Shown here piece by piece: positions 53,777-64,000 of a stretch of DNA of 64,000 nucleotides (positions within the stretch are counted from its first letter, which is position 1; each line of letters opens with the position of its first letter). The stretch is from Pseudomonas sediminis (GTDB taxonomy: Bacteria; Pseudomonadota; Gammaproteobacteria; Pseudomonadales; Pseudomonadaceae): positions 2,604,001 through 2,668,000 of the forward strand of contig NZ_CP154631.1 in assembly GCF_039555755.1 (NCBI RefSeq), in the 5' to 3' direction. Both the position numbers and the translations under genes were made by a program. The notes under the pieces are model-generated. The model was given only the letters and a program-made list of their open reading frames with translations, did no database searches and was not told the origin of the DNA.

Positions 53777-54159
53777 GGCGGCTCCGAAGCAGGTGCGTTG
53801 CTGCAACTCTAAGCCAATTCCGAATACCGTAGGGCGCGCCGTGCGCACCTGGGCAAAGGTGTCGGTGCGCGCGGCACACCCTACATGTTAGTCAGTCGGC
53901 AGTGGCGGGTTGCATCCGCCCTACGCGGCTATTGGCGCAACCGGATCTGCTCCGCTTGTCCTGCACAGCTAAAGATGGCCACCTGTTGATCAATTAGCAG
54001 CCGGCTCTTCTACACTCTGTAGAGCGTTGGGTGGCGACATGTCCAGCATACGGCTTTGCAAGTGCAGCCTTACTCGCAGAATCGCTGAACTCTCTCCCTC
54101 ACTTCGCATCCACAAAGCACGGCCCCGATCTCCGGGGGCAGCGTTTCGGGGAGCGAGCA
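53777..54159. other. Intergenic region between cobB and gcd
   Basis: 383 bp with the REP unit at 53829-53884 and an inverted repeat TCTAC-N5-GTAGA at 54009-54023, about 140 bp upstream of gcd, possibly an operator. No gene seen. Confidence 0.45.
53829..53884. repeat. REP-like inverted repeat (GTAGGGCGCGC family)
   Basis: GTAGGGCGCGCCGTGCGCACC at the left and GTGCGCGCGGCACACCCTAC at the right, related to 15530-15585. A half unit is seen at 31653-31674. Confidence 0.68.
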
Positions 54160-56577
54160 ATGACAGGCAACAACAAGGCGCAGCTCCTGCGCATCAAGCT
54201 TACGGTTTGGGCGACAGTCGTTCTGGGCGCGCTGCTGGCGCTCGGTGGCGCTTATCTGCTGTGGCTGGGCGGTTCCTGGTACTACCTGCTGGCTGGCCTC
54301 GGCCTGTTGTTGGTGGGCGTGCTGATTCATCGCCGTCAGCGCGCGGCGCTGTGGCTGTATGCCCTGGTGCTGCTGGCGAGCCTGGCCTGGACGGTCTTCG
54401 AGGTGGGTTTCGATTGGTGGCAGATAGCGCCGCGCATCGACCTGTGGTGCGTGCTCGGCCTGTGGCTACTGCTGCCCTGGATCAACCGGCATATCGCGCC
54501 TGGGCAGCCCTGGCGTGACGGTGCCAGCGTGATGCTGGGTATCGGCCTGCTGCTGGGAGCGAGCATGGCTGGTTATTCATTGACGCAGGACTACCATCGA
54601 CTGCCCGGCCGCTTCGACGAGCCGCGCATGGCCGCTGCAGGTGCGTCGACAGCCAGTCGTTCGGCCAGCGAATGGACTGCCTACGGCGGCTCGTCGCGTG
54701 GCGAGCGCTATGCCAGTGCCGAGCAGATCACCACGGCCAACGTCGGGCGGCTGAAGAAAGCCTGGGAGTTCCACACGGGGGATCTGCCCGGTGAGGGCGA
54801 CCCCGGCGAGATTACCAATCAGGTGACGCCGCTCAAGGTCGGTGACAACCTGTTCATCTGCACGCCGCACAGCATCGCCATCGCGGTGGATGCCGACACC
54901 GGCGAGGAGCGCTGGCGCTTCGACCCGGCCATCAACCGTCAGGCCGAGTACTACCAGCACATGACCTGTCGTGGTCTGGCTTACCACGATGCGACAGCCT
55001 ATCGCGGCCCGCTGATTGCCGCCCGAGATGGCGCGGCGCCGGAGCCTTCACCAGCGGCAACGGCGCGCTGCACCCAGCGACTGTTCCTGCCTACTAACGA
55101 TGCCACGCTGTACGCGCTTGATGTGCATGACGGCAAGCCGTGCGAGGACTTTGGCGAGGCCGGCATGGTCGACCTCAAGGTTGGCCTGGGCGATGACACG
55201 CTGGGTGTCTACCTGCCTACCTCGCCGCCGGTGGTCACCGAGAAACTGGTCATCGTCGGCGGCTCGGTGACCGACAACGGCTCGGTGGATTCGCCGGGTG
55301 GGGTGATCCGTGCCTACGACGTACGCACCGGTGCGCTGGTGTGGAACTTCGACCCCGGGCGTCCCGATGCCACTGAGCCGCTGCCAGCCGGTGAGACCTA
55401 CGTGCGCAGCACGCCAAACTCCTGGACCATCGCCACGGCGGACGAGGCACTGGGCCTGGTGTACATCCCCATGGGCAACCAGACGCCGGATCAGTGGGGC
55501 GTGCAACGCAGCGCCGAGGCCGAACGTTTCACCGCGGCGCTGGTGGCGCTGGACCTGGAAACCGGCAAGGTGCGTTGGGAATTTCGCACCGTGCATCATG
55601 ACCTCTGGGATCGCGACCTGCCGTCTCAGCCCACGCTGGTGGATATCGAAGGCGCTGATGGGCCGGTGCCGGCGATCATCCAGCCGACCAAGCGCGGCGA
55701 TCTCTATGTGCTTGACCGGCGCAGCGGTGAGCCCATCGTGCCGGTCAGCGAGCATGCCGTGCCGCAGGGTACGGTGGAGGGCGACTTCACCGCGCCGACC
55801 CAGCCGGCATCAAAACTCAGCTATGCCCCTGACGAGCCGCTGAGCGAACGCGACATGTGGGGCGGTACGCCCTTCGACCAGTTGATGTGCCGCATTCAGT
55901 TCCATCGTCTGCGTTACGAGGGCGACTTCACTCCGCCATCGGAGCAGGGATCGTTGATCTACCCGGGCAACGTCGGCGTGTTCAACTGGCCATCGGTGGC
56001 GGTCGATCCGCAGCGGCAGATTCTCTTCGGCGCGCCTAATTACCTGGCGTTCGTGTCGCGTCTGGTCAAACGCGAGGAGGCGCAGGATGTTCGTTATGGC
56101 AGTGGCGAAACCGGTCTGCAACCCAATCGTGGCGCGCCTTACATGGTCAGCCTGAAGCCGTTTCTTTCGGTCCTCGGCCTGCCTTGCCAGGCGCCGCCAT
56201 GGGGCACTGTCACGGCGGTCGACCTGCGCAGCATGGACAAGGTCTGGCAGCGCAAGAATGGCACCAGCCGCGACAGTGCCCCCTTGGGCATTCCCCTGAC
56301 CGTCGGCGTGCCGAACCTCGGCGGGCCATTGGTCACTGCTGGTGGTCTGGGCTTTCTCAGTGGCACGCTGGACTACTACCTGCGCGCCTACGACATGCGC
56401 ACCGGCGAGGAGTTATGGAAGGACAGGCTGCCGGCCGGCGGCCAGGCCACGCCTATCAGCTACGTGTCGGAGAAGACCGGCAATCAATATGTGGTGGTAA
56501 TGGCCGGCGGGCACGGCTCGTTCGGTACGCGCCTGGGTGATTCTCTGGTGGCCTGGACGCTGGAGGAGGATGAGTAG
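54160..56577 (+). CDS. gcd: Membrane-bound PQQ-dependent glucose dehydrogenase
   Basis: 805 residues from ATG 54160 (GGGGAGCG upstream); the longer frame to 54031 lacks support and would exceed the family's usual size. Five membrane segments at the N-terminus (residues about 1-140) anchor a periplasmic PQQ beta-propeller (WTAYGGSSRGERYASAEQIT, GNQTPDQWG, DLRSMDKVWQRKNGT, GTLDYYLRAYDMRTGEEL). It oxidises glucose to gluconate and passes electrons to ubiquinone. Confidence 0.95.
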   Translation: MTGNNKAQLLRIKLTVWATVVLGALLALGGAYLLWLGGSWYYLLAGLGLLLVGVLIHRRQRAALWLYALVLLASLAWTVFEVGFDWWQIAPRIDLWCVLGLWLLLPWINRHIAPGQPWRDGASVMLGIGLLLGASMAGYSLTQDYHRLPGRFDEPRMAAAGASTASRSASEWTAYGGSSRGERYASAEQITTANVGRLKKAWEFHTGDLPGEGDPGEITNQVTPLKVGDNLFICTPHSIAIAVDADTGEERWRFDPAINRQAEYYQHMTCRGLAYHDATAYRGPLIAARDGAAPEPSPAATARCTQRLFLPTNDATLYALDVHDGKPCEDFGEAGMVDLKVGLGDDTLGVYLPTSPPVVTEKLVIVGGSVTDNGSVDSPGGVIRAYDVRTGALVWNFDPGRPDATEPLPAGETYVRSTPNSWTIATADEALGLVYIPMGNQTPDQWGVQRSAEAERFTAALVALDLETGKVRWEFRTVHHDLWDRDLPSQPTLVDIEGADGPVPAIIQPTKRGDLYVLDRRSGEPIVPVSEHAVPQGTVEGDFTAPTQPASKLSYAPDEPLSERDMWGGTPFDQLMCRIQFHRLRYEGDFTPPSEQGSLIYPGNVGVFNWPSVAVDPQRQILFGAPNYLAFVSRLVKREEAQDVRYGSGETGLQPNRGAPYMVSLKPFLSVLGLPCQAPPWGTVTAVDLRSMDKVWQRKNGTSRDSAPLGIPLTVGVPNLGGPLVTAGGLGFLSGTLDYYLRAYDMRTGEELWKDRLPAGGQATPISYVSEKTGNQYVVVMAGGHGSFGTRLGDSLVAWTLEEDE

Positions 56578-56582
56578 ATAGC

Positions 56583-56610
56583 ACAAGGCCCGCAGAGCGG
56601 GCCTTGTTCG
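56583..56610. terminator. Bidirectional terminator between gcd and prfC
   Basis: An 11 bp stem, ACAAGGCCCGC (56583-56593) with GCGGGCCTTGT (56597-56607), 3-base loop. Confidence 0.82.
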
Positions 56611-56615
56611 ATGGG

Positions 56616-58199
<1,584 letters not shown>

Positions 58200-58366
58200 G
58201 AATATGTGCCTGGATGGAGTCGTTGAGGGTGCCTTGGCACCCGTAAAGCGCGGGATTATACCGATAACTGCCGGCTCTGGCGGAGAGCGGCCATCGGTTT
58301 TCAGGCCGTTCGGTAAGTGCTGCGGCCGGGCCTTGTTGCCGATGCGTAAATATCGCGCAAAGTAAT

Positions 58367-58385
58367 GGTTATGAAAATTATTCCC
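58367..58385 (+). promoter_or_regulatory. Fur box before the PiuB-like gene
   Basis: GGTTATGAAAATTATTCCC matches the 19 bp Fur consensus GATAATGATAATCATTATC at 13 positions. It lies 45-63 bp upstream of the start codon, so the gene should be repressed by iron-loaded Fur. Confidence 0.72.
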
Positions 58386-58429
58386 ATATAGAGTAGCCGC
58401 CCGTCGCAGTGGGTGAGGGTGGCTCCGTC

Positions 58430-60958
58430 GTGTTCAAGAAAATCATCTTCCAGTTGCACTGGTTCTTCGGTATCAGCGCCGGCCTGGTGCTGGCCGTCAT
58501 GGGTATCACCGGCGCCCTTTATAGTTTCGAGGGCGAGATAACCCGGGCGCTTAACGCCGACCGCTGGCAGATCCAGCCCAGCGCACAGGGGCATCTCACG
58601 CCAGGCGAGTTGGCTGCGAAGATCGAGGCCTCTACCTCTGATCGTGTAACTGCGTTGTGGGTCGACGGTCGCCATGACGGGCCTGGCACGGCTTTTCTTA
58701 TGCCACCGCCGGGCGAGCGGCGCGGGCCACGCATCGTCTTCGACCCCTATACCGGCGAGGTGCTTGCCGAGCCCATGGGGCAGGACTTCTTCCGGTTGAT
58801 GCTGATGCTGCACCGCTTTCTGTCGATGGGCGAGGTGGGCAAGCAGATCACCGCTGCCAGTACGGTGGCGCTGATTTTCTTCTGCTTGTCCGGCCTCTAT
58901 CTGCGTTGGCCGCGCCAGGCCTTGAGCTGGCGTACCTGGTTGACGCTGGACTGGAAGAAGAAGGGGCGTAGCTTCAACTGGGATCTGCACGCTGTCGCCG
59001 GCACCTGGGCGCTGCTGTTTTATCTCTGCGCCGGGCTCACCGGTTTGTATTGGTCTTATGACTGGTATCGCGAGGGGCTGACGCGCCTGCTTTCCGACAC
59101 ACCGCCCGAACAGCGTGGCGAGCGTGGCCGTGGCGGTCGCCAGGCGCCCAATGGCCCTGCCCCCGAAGTCGACTACGACGCCGTCTGGCAGAGCATCCAG
59201 CAAGCCGCCGGGCCCAAGCTGGTGGCCTGGAACCTGCGCCTGCCGCCAGTGGCGGGGCAGCCGGCGACGGTTTTCTACATGCTCGATGGCGCCGAGCATG
59301 TGCGCGCCTTCAACCAGTTGCAGCTCGACCCGCAAAGCGGCGCAGTTAGCCAGCATGAGCGCTACACCGAGAAGAGCTTCAAGGCGCAACTGCTGGCCAG
59401 CGTCTACGCCCTGCATGTGGGCGAGTACTTCGGCATGCCCGGGCGCATCCTGATGATGCTGGCCACGGCGGCCATGCCGCTGTTTTTCATCACCGGCTGG
59501 CTGCTGTACCTGGACCGCCGACGCAAAAAGCGCGCGGCCCAGGCGGCGCGCGGTACGCTGAAAACGGATAACTCGGCTGAAGGCTGGCTGGTGGGGTTTG
59601 CCAGCCAGAGCGGCTTCGCCGAGCAACTGGCCTGGCAGAGCGCCGGGCAGTTGCAGGCCGCCGGTATCCCGGTGCGGGTCGAGCCGCTGTCGCGCCTCGA
59701 CGCTGACAGCCTGAGCCGCACGCAGAAGGCGCTGTTCGTGGTCAGCACCTTTGGTGATGGCGAGGCGCCGGATGCCGCGCAAGGCTTCGAGCGCAAGGTG
59801 CTGGGTGGTTCGCTGCCGCTGGGACAGTTGAGCTATGCGGTGCTGGCGCTGGGGGATCGGCAGTACGAGCATTTCTGCGGATTCGCCCGGCGCATCAACG
59901 ACTGGCTGGGGTTGCAGGGTGCGCATCGCCTGTTCGACAGCGTTGAGGTCGACGGCGACGACCAGGCCGCGCTGCAGCACTGGCAGCAGCAACTGAGCGA
60001 GCTTACCGGCGCTGCGCCGATTCGCTTCGAGGAGATGCCGTGGCAGAACTGGCCGTTGGTCGAGCGACGTCTGCTCAATCCTGGCAGTCAGGGTGCTGCG
60101 GTGTTCTTCATCGGCCTCACACCGCCTGCACAGAGCACCTGGCAAGCCGGCGACATCCTGCAGATTCGCCCGCGCCATGCGCCGAGTGTGGTGGAGTCCT
60201 GGCTGCAGCATTCCGGCTTCGAGGGCTTCGAGCCCGTCACGCTCGCGGGGCAATCGACCAGCCTGCGCGAAGCATTCGCTGAGCGGCAGTTGCCAGACAG
60301 CTTCGCCCATCTGGTGGGGCTGCATGCCCAGGCACTGGTCGATGCGCTGGTGCCGTTGGGCACGCGGGAATATTCCATCGCCTCGGTGGCGGCCGATGGT
60401 GTGCTGCAACTGATCGTGCGCCAGGCCGTGCAGGCCGATGGCCGCCTGGGGCTTGGGTCTGGCTGGTTGACCGAGCACCTGCCCGAGGGCGGTCAGGTGC
60501 TGGCGCGGGTACGACGCAATAGCGGCTTCCACCTGCCTGAGGATGACCGTCCGTTAATCCTGATTGGCAATGGCACCGGCCTGGCCGGCCTGCGTTCGCT
60601 GTTGCGCGCACGCACCCTGGCAGGGCAGGCACGCAACTGGCTGCTGTTCGGCGAGCGTAACCGCGCCTGCGACTTCTTCTGTGGCGACGAGCTGCAGGCA
60701 GCGCTGGCGGCAGGCGAGCTGCAGCATCTGGATCTGGTGTTCTCCCGCGACCAGGCCGACAAGCGCTACGTGCAGGATCTGCTGCGCGAGCAGGGCGAGC
60801 GCCTGCATGCCTGGCTGGCCGAGGGCGCGGCGATTTATGTGTGCGGCAGCCTGCAGGGTATGGCCGGTGGTGTCGACAGGGTATTGCGCGAGCTGCTGGG
60901 CGATGAAGCGCTACAGGCATTGCTCGAGGAAGGGCGTTATCGCCGTGACGTGTACTGA
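58430..60958 (+). CDS. piuB: PepSY-flavodoxin-FNR fusion reductase (PiuB-like)
   Basis: 842 residues from GTG 58430, preceded by GAGGGTGG; another GTG 21 bp earlier is possible. The N-terminal half is a PepSY-TM region with four membrane segments ([37 protein letters not shown], and others). Then comes a flavodoxin domain ([37 protein letters not shown]) and an FAD/NADPH reductase domain ([41 protein letters not shown]). It likely reduces ferric siderophore or ferric iron at the membrane using NADPH. The Fur box and the TonB receptor nearby support an iron role; similar to PA4513. Confidence 0.85.
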   Translation: MFKKIIFQLHWFFGISAGLVLAVMGITGALYSFEGEITRALNADRWQIQPSAQGHLTPGELAAKIEASTSDRVTALWVDGRHDGPGTAFLMPPPGERRGPRIVFDPYTGEVLAEPMGQDFFRLMLMLHRFLSMGEVGKQITAASTVALIFFCLSGLYLRWPRQALSWRTWLTLDWKKKGRSFNWDLHAVAGTWALLFYLCAGLTGLYWSYDWYREGLTRLLSDTPPEQRGERGRGGRQAPNGPAPEVDYDAVWQSIQQAAGPKLVAWNLRLPPVAGQPATVFYMLDGAEHVRAFNQLQLDPQSGAVSQHERYTEKSFKAQLLASVYALHVGEYFGMPGRILMMLATAAMPLFFITGWLLYLDRRRKKRAAQAARGTLKTDNSAEGWLVGFASQSGFAEQLAWQSAGQLQAAGIPVRVEPLSRLDADSLSRTQKALFVVSTFGDGEAPDAAQGFERKVLGGSLPLGQLSYAVLALGDRQYEHFCGFARRINDWLGLQGAHRLFDSVEVDGDDQAALQHWQQQLSELTGAAPIRFEEMPWQNWPLVERRLLNPGSQGAAVFFIGLTPPAQSTWQAGDILQIRPRHAPSVVESWLQHSGFEGFEPVTLAGQSTSLREAFAERQLPDSFAHLVGLHAQALVDALVPLGTREYSIASVAADGVLQLIVRQAVQADGRLGLGSGWLTEHLPEGGQVLARVRRNSGFHLPEDDRPLILIGNGTGLAGLRSLLRARTLAGQARNWLLFGERNRACDFFCGDELQAALAAGELQHLDLVFSRDQADKRYVQDLLREQGERLHAWLAEGAAIYVCGSLQGMAGGVDRVLRELLGDEALQALLEEGRYRRDVY

Positions 60959-61393
60959 GTGGACGAGCGGGCGGTGCAAACCGCTCGCTCAAAGGTGCTG
61001 CAATGGCACTGAAACATGGCTGCGCCAAACTGGCTGAAAGCCCCGCCTGTTCAGCATTTCAGGGCGTTTTGTGTGATATCCGGAACGAGCTGAAATTAGG
61101 CAGAATTTCCGGTTGATCTGCGGGGCGCATGGTCTTAAAGTCCGCGCCCGAACGTCCATGCTGGAAACGATCCATCCGGCTCAAGTACTGACGACGAGAG
61201 GTTGCCGGCCGGCGCATGGTCGGTACCGGTGATGCTCGGCGACATGCCTTGGGAAGTAGGCGAACCAAAGTGGGGAAACTGTCAGACGTTCAGGCACGCG
61301 CGTTGCGCGGCCACCCCCTACACGTAGCGGAACCTGTGAGGCGTTTCGCTGCCCGAATCCATGTGTTCCCGGTTTAGCCATTGGAGTTCCCGC
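60959..61393 (+). other. Leader region of speC with possible 20-residue leader peptide
   Basis: 435 bp without an annotated gene. A small frame at 61129-61191 (MVLKSAPERPCWKRSIRLKY) ends 203 bp before speC. E. coli has an ornithine-sensing leader peptide before speF, so a similar control is conceivable, but this peptide is not that sequence and its ribosome site is weak. Confidence 0.35.
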
Positions 61394-62557
61394 ATGTCGA
61401 TCAAGGTCGAAGACTATTACGCACCCGCCACTTTCCAGCGCATGAAGGCATTCGCCGATCAGCACGAAACCCCGTTCGTGGTGATCGACCGGCAGATCAT
61501 CGCCGATGCCTACGATCAGCTGGGTACCTGCTTCCCCTTCGCCAAGGTCTACTACGCGGTCAAGGCCAACCCGGCCGTCGAGATCATCGAGCTGCTGCGT
61601 GACAAGGGCTCGAGCTTCGATATCGCCTCGATCTACGAGCTGGACAAGGTCATGGCCACCGGCGTCGGCCCCGAGCGCATCAGCTACGGCAACACCATCA
61701 AGAAGGCGCGCGACATTCGCTACTTCTATGAAAAAGGCGTGCGCCTGTTCGCCACCGATTCCGAAGCCGACCTGCGCAACATCGCCAAGGCCGCGCCGGG
61801 TTCGAAGATCTACGTGCGCATTCTTACCGAAGGCTCCACCAGCGCCGACTGGCCGCTGAGCCGCAAGTTCGGTTGCCAGCCGGACATGGCCCTGGACCTG
61901 CTGATCCTGGCCAAGCAACTGGGCCTGGTGCCGTACGGCATTTCCTTCCACGTCGGTTCGCAGCAGCGCGACATCGATGTGTGGGACGCCGCCATCGCCA
62001 AGGTCAAGGTGATCTTCGAGCGCCTCAAGGAAGAGGACGGCATCACCCTGCAGATGATCAACATGGGTGGCGGCTTCCCGGCCAACTACATCCAGCGCAC
62101 CAATGATCTGGAAACCTACGCAGCGGAAATCACCCGCTTCCTCAAGGAAGATTTCGGCGATGATCTGCCGGAAATCATCCTCGAGCCGGGCCGCTCGCTG
62201 ATCGCCAACGCCGGTGTGCTGGTCTCGGAAGTGGTGCTGGTGGCGCGCAAGTCGCGTACCGCCGTCGAGCGCTGGGTGTATGCCGACGTCGGCAAGTTCA
62301 GTGGCTTGATCGAAACCATGGACGAGTCGATCAAATTCCCGATCTGGACCGAGAAGAAGGGTGAGATGGAAGAAGTGGTGATCGCCGGCCCGACCTGCGA
62401 CAGCGCCGACATCATGTACGAGCACTACAAGTACGGCCTGCCGCTCAACCTCTCCAGTGGTGACCGCCTGTACTGGCTGTCCACCGGTGCCTACACCACC
62501 AGCTACAGCGCCGTGGAGTTCAATGGCTTCCCGCCGCTGAAGTCCTACTACCTGTAA
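61394..62557 (+). CDS. speC: Ornithine decarboxylase
   Basis: 387 residues from ATG 61394 (GGAG upstream), the short alanine-racemase-fold type rather than the large E. coli type. The PLP lysine is K57 (AKVYYAVKANPAVEI). The FHVGSQQRD and EPGRSLIANAG motifs and the catalytic cysteine in GPTCDSADIM are present. It makes putrescine from ornithine. Confidence 0.95.
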   Translation: MSIKVEDYYAPATFQRMKAFADQHETPFVVIDRQIIADAYDQLGTCFPFAKVYYAVKANPAVEIIELLRDKGSSFDIASIYELDKVMATGVGPERISYGNTIKKARDIRYFYEKGVRLFATDSEADLRNIAKAAPGSKIYVRILTEGSTSADWPLSRKFGCQPDMALDLLILAKQLGLVPYGISFHVGSQQRDIDVWDAAIAKVKVIFERLKEEDGITLQMINMGGGFPANYIQRTNDLETYAAEITRFLKEDFGDDLPEIILEPGRSLIANAGVLVSEVVLVARKSRTAVERWVYADVGKFSGLIETMDESIKFPIWTEKKGEMEEVVIAGPTCDSADIMYEHYKYGLPLNLSSGDRLYWLSTGAYTTSYSAVEFNGFPPLKSYYL

Positions 62558-62574
62558 GCGCTACTCCCTCCAAG

Positions 62575-62597
62575 AACCCGCCTTTCGGCGGGTTTTT
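62575..62597 (+). terminator. Terminator after speC
   Basis: Stem AACCCGCC (62575-62582) with GGCGGGTT (62587-62594), loop TTTC, then a T-run. Confidence 0.87.
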
Positions 62598-62828
62598 GCG
62601 TTTTTGGCCGGCCATTTACCTGGCTGGGCCTGTCGTTGCGCGGGGCGTGTGAAACGTTGAGGTCTTTGTCGTGCGCTGGGTGGCATGCCTGCTGTCTTTA
62701 CGGCAGCCCGCGTCGGCCTGTGGCACAAGAGGCTGTCTCCGTTTAGTTCGTGCCTGTGTAGCGGGGGGGGGGGGATGAGCGTCAAGGAAATGTAAAAATC
62801 TAAATCTAGTTGTATTGCTATTGTATAT

Positions 62829-62847
62829 AAGAGTTATTAGCATTCGC
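62829..62847 (+). promoter_or_regulatory. Weak Fur-like site before the TonB receptor
   Basis: AAGAGTTATTAGCATTCGC matches the Fur consensus at 11 of 19 positions, about 83 bp upstream of the start codon, in the AT-rich promoter region. Confidence 0.35.
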
Positions 62848-62929
62848 GCACTTTGTTAAGTATTTGTTACTTCCTGTTGCACTGCCGCTTGCAAGGCCAG
62901 GACGTAGCCTTTCCAACCTGGGGACAACA

Positions 62930-64000
62930 ATGACAATCCGTAGTCGTAAGCATCATCACGTCAATCATCTTGCCGCACTTGTCGCGGCAACCCTGCCAGC
63001 CCTGGCAGTTGCACAGACCGCTGACAGCGAAAAGGGCGTGGACCTGCCCGAGATGGTGGTGACGTCCAAGGCCGAAATCCCCTACAAGGCCGACAAGAGC
63101 GCCAATACCAAGCTGACCCAGCCGCTGCTGGATACACCCAAGACCGTGCAGGTGATCAAGAAGGAGATGCTCCGCGAACAAGGCGCAGGCAGCCTGATGG
63201 AGGCGCTGCGCAATACCCCCGGCATCACCCTGCAGCTCGGCGAAAACGGCAATACCTCTGCGGGCGACACCTTCATGATGCGCGGCTTCTCCACCCAGCA
63301 ATCGACCTTCGTCGACGGTGTGCGTGACCTCGGCGCGGTCAGCCGCGATGTGTTCAACCTGGATCAGGTTGAGGTGGTCAAGGGGGCAGCCGGCTCCGAT
63401 ATTGGTCGTGGTGCATCCTCGGGTTACATCAATCTGATCTCCAAGCTGCCGACCCTGACTGACGAGACCTTCGCCACCCTCGGCTACGGCACCGCCGACA
63501 AGAGCAACCTCACCGCCGACATCAATCGTCAGTTGGGTGACAACTCGGCGCTGCGCCTGAACCTGATGCGTCGCGCTGGCGACGTCGATGGCCGCGACTA
63601 TGTGGACAACAGCAGCTATGGCGTTGCCCCGGCGATCGCATTCGGCCTGGATACGGCGACCCGCGTCTACCTCTACTCGCAGCATGTGCGCCAGGACAAC
63701 ACGCCAGACGGCGGCATCCCGACCATCGGCATGAGCGGCTTCTACAACGCCAATGCGGCGCTTAACGCTGCTGGCAAGGTCGACACGGAAAACTACTACG
63801 GGGCCAAGGGTGACTATGAGCGCATCGACGGCGACATGTTCACCCTCAAGGTCGAACACGACGTCAATGACGCCCTGACCCTACGCAACCTGTCGCGTTG
63901 GGGACGCAGCAATAACGACCGCATCCTCACCGGCATCAACGCGCTCAATGCCAATGGTTCGACCAATCCGGCAAACTGGACCGTTTCCCGCAGTCGTCAG
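62930..64000 (+). CDS. TonB-dependent siderophore receptor (C-terminus beyond window)
   Basis: 357 residues visible from ATG 62930; the gene continues past the right edge. A signal peptide ends near AVAQTADSEKG (about residue 29). A plug domain follows (PEMVVTSKAEIPY ... LLDTPKTVQVIKKEML, EALRNTPGITLQLG, DTFMMRGF, FNLDQVEVVKGAAGS), then the first barrel strands. The DTPKTVQVI plug type fits siderophore/catecholate receptors of the Fiu/PiuA kind; with piuB nearby, PiuA is likely. The antisense frame of 330 codons here is a shadow. Confidence 0.88.
   Translation, partial: MTIRSRKHHHVNHLAALVAATLPALAVAQTADSEKGVDLPEMVVTSKAEIPYKADKSANTKLTQPLLDTPKTVQVIKKEMLREQGAGSLMEALRNTPGITLQLGENGNTSAGDTFMMRGFSTQQSTFVDGVRDLGAVSRDVFNLDQVEVVKGAAGSDIGRGASSGYINLISKLPTLTDETFATLGYGTADKSNLTADINRQLGDNSALRLNLMRRAGDVDGRDYVDNSSYGVAPAIAFGLDTATRVYLYSQHVRQDNTPDGGIPTIGMSGFYNANAALNAAGKVDTENYYGAKGDYERIDGDMFTLKVEHDVNDALTLRNLSRWGRSNNDRILTGINALNANGSTNPANWTVSRSRQ

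Larger units (their letters stand above)
62558..62929. other. Intergenic region between speC and the TonB receptor
   Basis: 372 bp with the speC terminator, a run of 12 G (62763-62774), then an AT-rich stretch (62790-62870) that probably holds the receptor promoter and a weak Fur-like site. No gene seen. Confidence 0.55.

Noticed and set aside
53960..53995. Anr box at TTGATCAATTAGCA upstream of gcd
   Set aside because: Only the left half matches; the right half has 2 of 5 positions.
62867..63859. 330-codon minus-strand frame
   Set aside because: Antisense to the TonB receptor with clear plug motifs; shadow frame.

Overview
The window reads as chromosomal DNA of a Pseudomonas, perhaps of the P. 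mendocina/oleovorans side of the genus. That placement is inferred from gene content and order (radA, mapZ-like, DUF3015, glyA, morA; coaE-yacG-pilDCB; nadC, DUF1631, ampDE, chemoreceptor; piuB, speC, TonB receptor), high GC, and many REP-like hairpins. No rRNA, CRISPR array, prophage or complete insertion sequence was seen.

Layout. 1-0.5 kb: a ParE/RelE-type toxin (cut by the window edge) and its Phd/YefM antitoxin. 0.5-7.7 kb: rlmG, fpr, a CNNM/CBS membrane protein, two tandem DUF465 small proteins with a perfect Anr/FNR box between them, a GNAT enzyme, radA, a 48-residue protein, a MapZ-like PilZ protein and a DUF3015 exported protein. 7.8-18.3 kb: glyA, a MorA-type GGDEF-EAL protein, ettA, a PilZ protein and a DUF1631 protein. 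18.4-18.7 kb: a tRNA operon (Asn, Pro, Lys) with its own promoter. 19-24 kb: ndh, DUF3094, MOSC, DUF1780, a CbiM-like permease, a 71-residue protein, yacG and coaE.

24.1-31.7 kb is the most unusual part. pilD, pilC and pilB run one way. Divergently, behind a well-formed RpoN promoter where Pseudomonas normally has pilA, lies a pilin of only 61 residues (52 after PilD cleavage) with no globular domain. It is followed 11 bp later by a Sec-exported six-cysteine protein that looks like the missing globular domain as a separate polypeptide, then a second 59-residue pilin, then a permease, a membrane-anchored accessory protein and an ABC ATPase coupled by TTGA start/stop overlaps. This resembles the split PilA-N/PilA-C pilin of Geobacter combined with a PilGHI-like ABC transporter of Myxococcus. 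The middle of the block is clearly AT-richer than its surroundings. An MntA/HepT toxin-antitoxin pair follows.

32.8-43.8 kb: nadC, a second DUF1631 protein, ampD-ampE, a FliA-dependent chemoreceptor, a TatD nuclease and an AsmA protein. 43.9-50.6 kb: the fructose PTS operon fruBKA with divergent Cra and a perfect Cra operator. 50.8-58.2 kb: a large unrecognised protein with an EF-hand loop and C-terminal membrane segments, a CobB sirtuin, the PQQ glucose dehydrogenase gcd and prfC. 58.4-64 kb: an iron-linked PepSY/flavodoxin reductase (PiuB-like) behind a good Fur box, speC with a long leader, and the first part of a TonB-dependent siderophore receptor.

Themes: type IV pilus assembly, c-di-GMP signalling (MorA, two PilZ proteins), chemotaxis, fructose uptake and iron uptake. 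All identifications come from reading the sequence; no database search was run.
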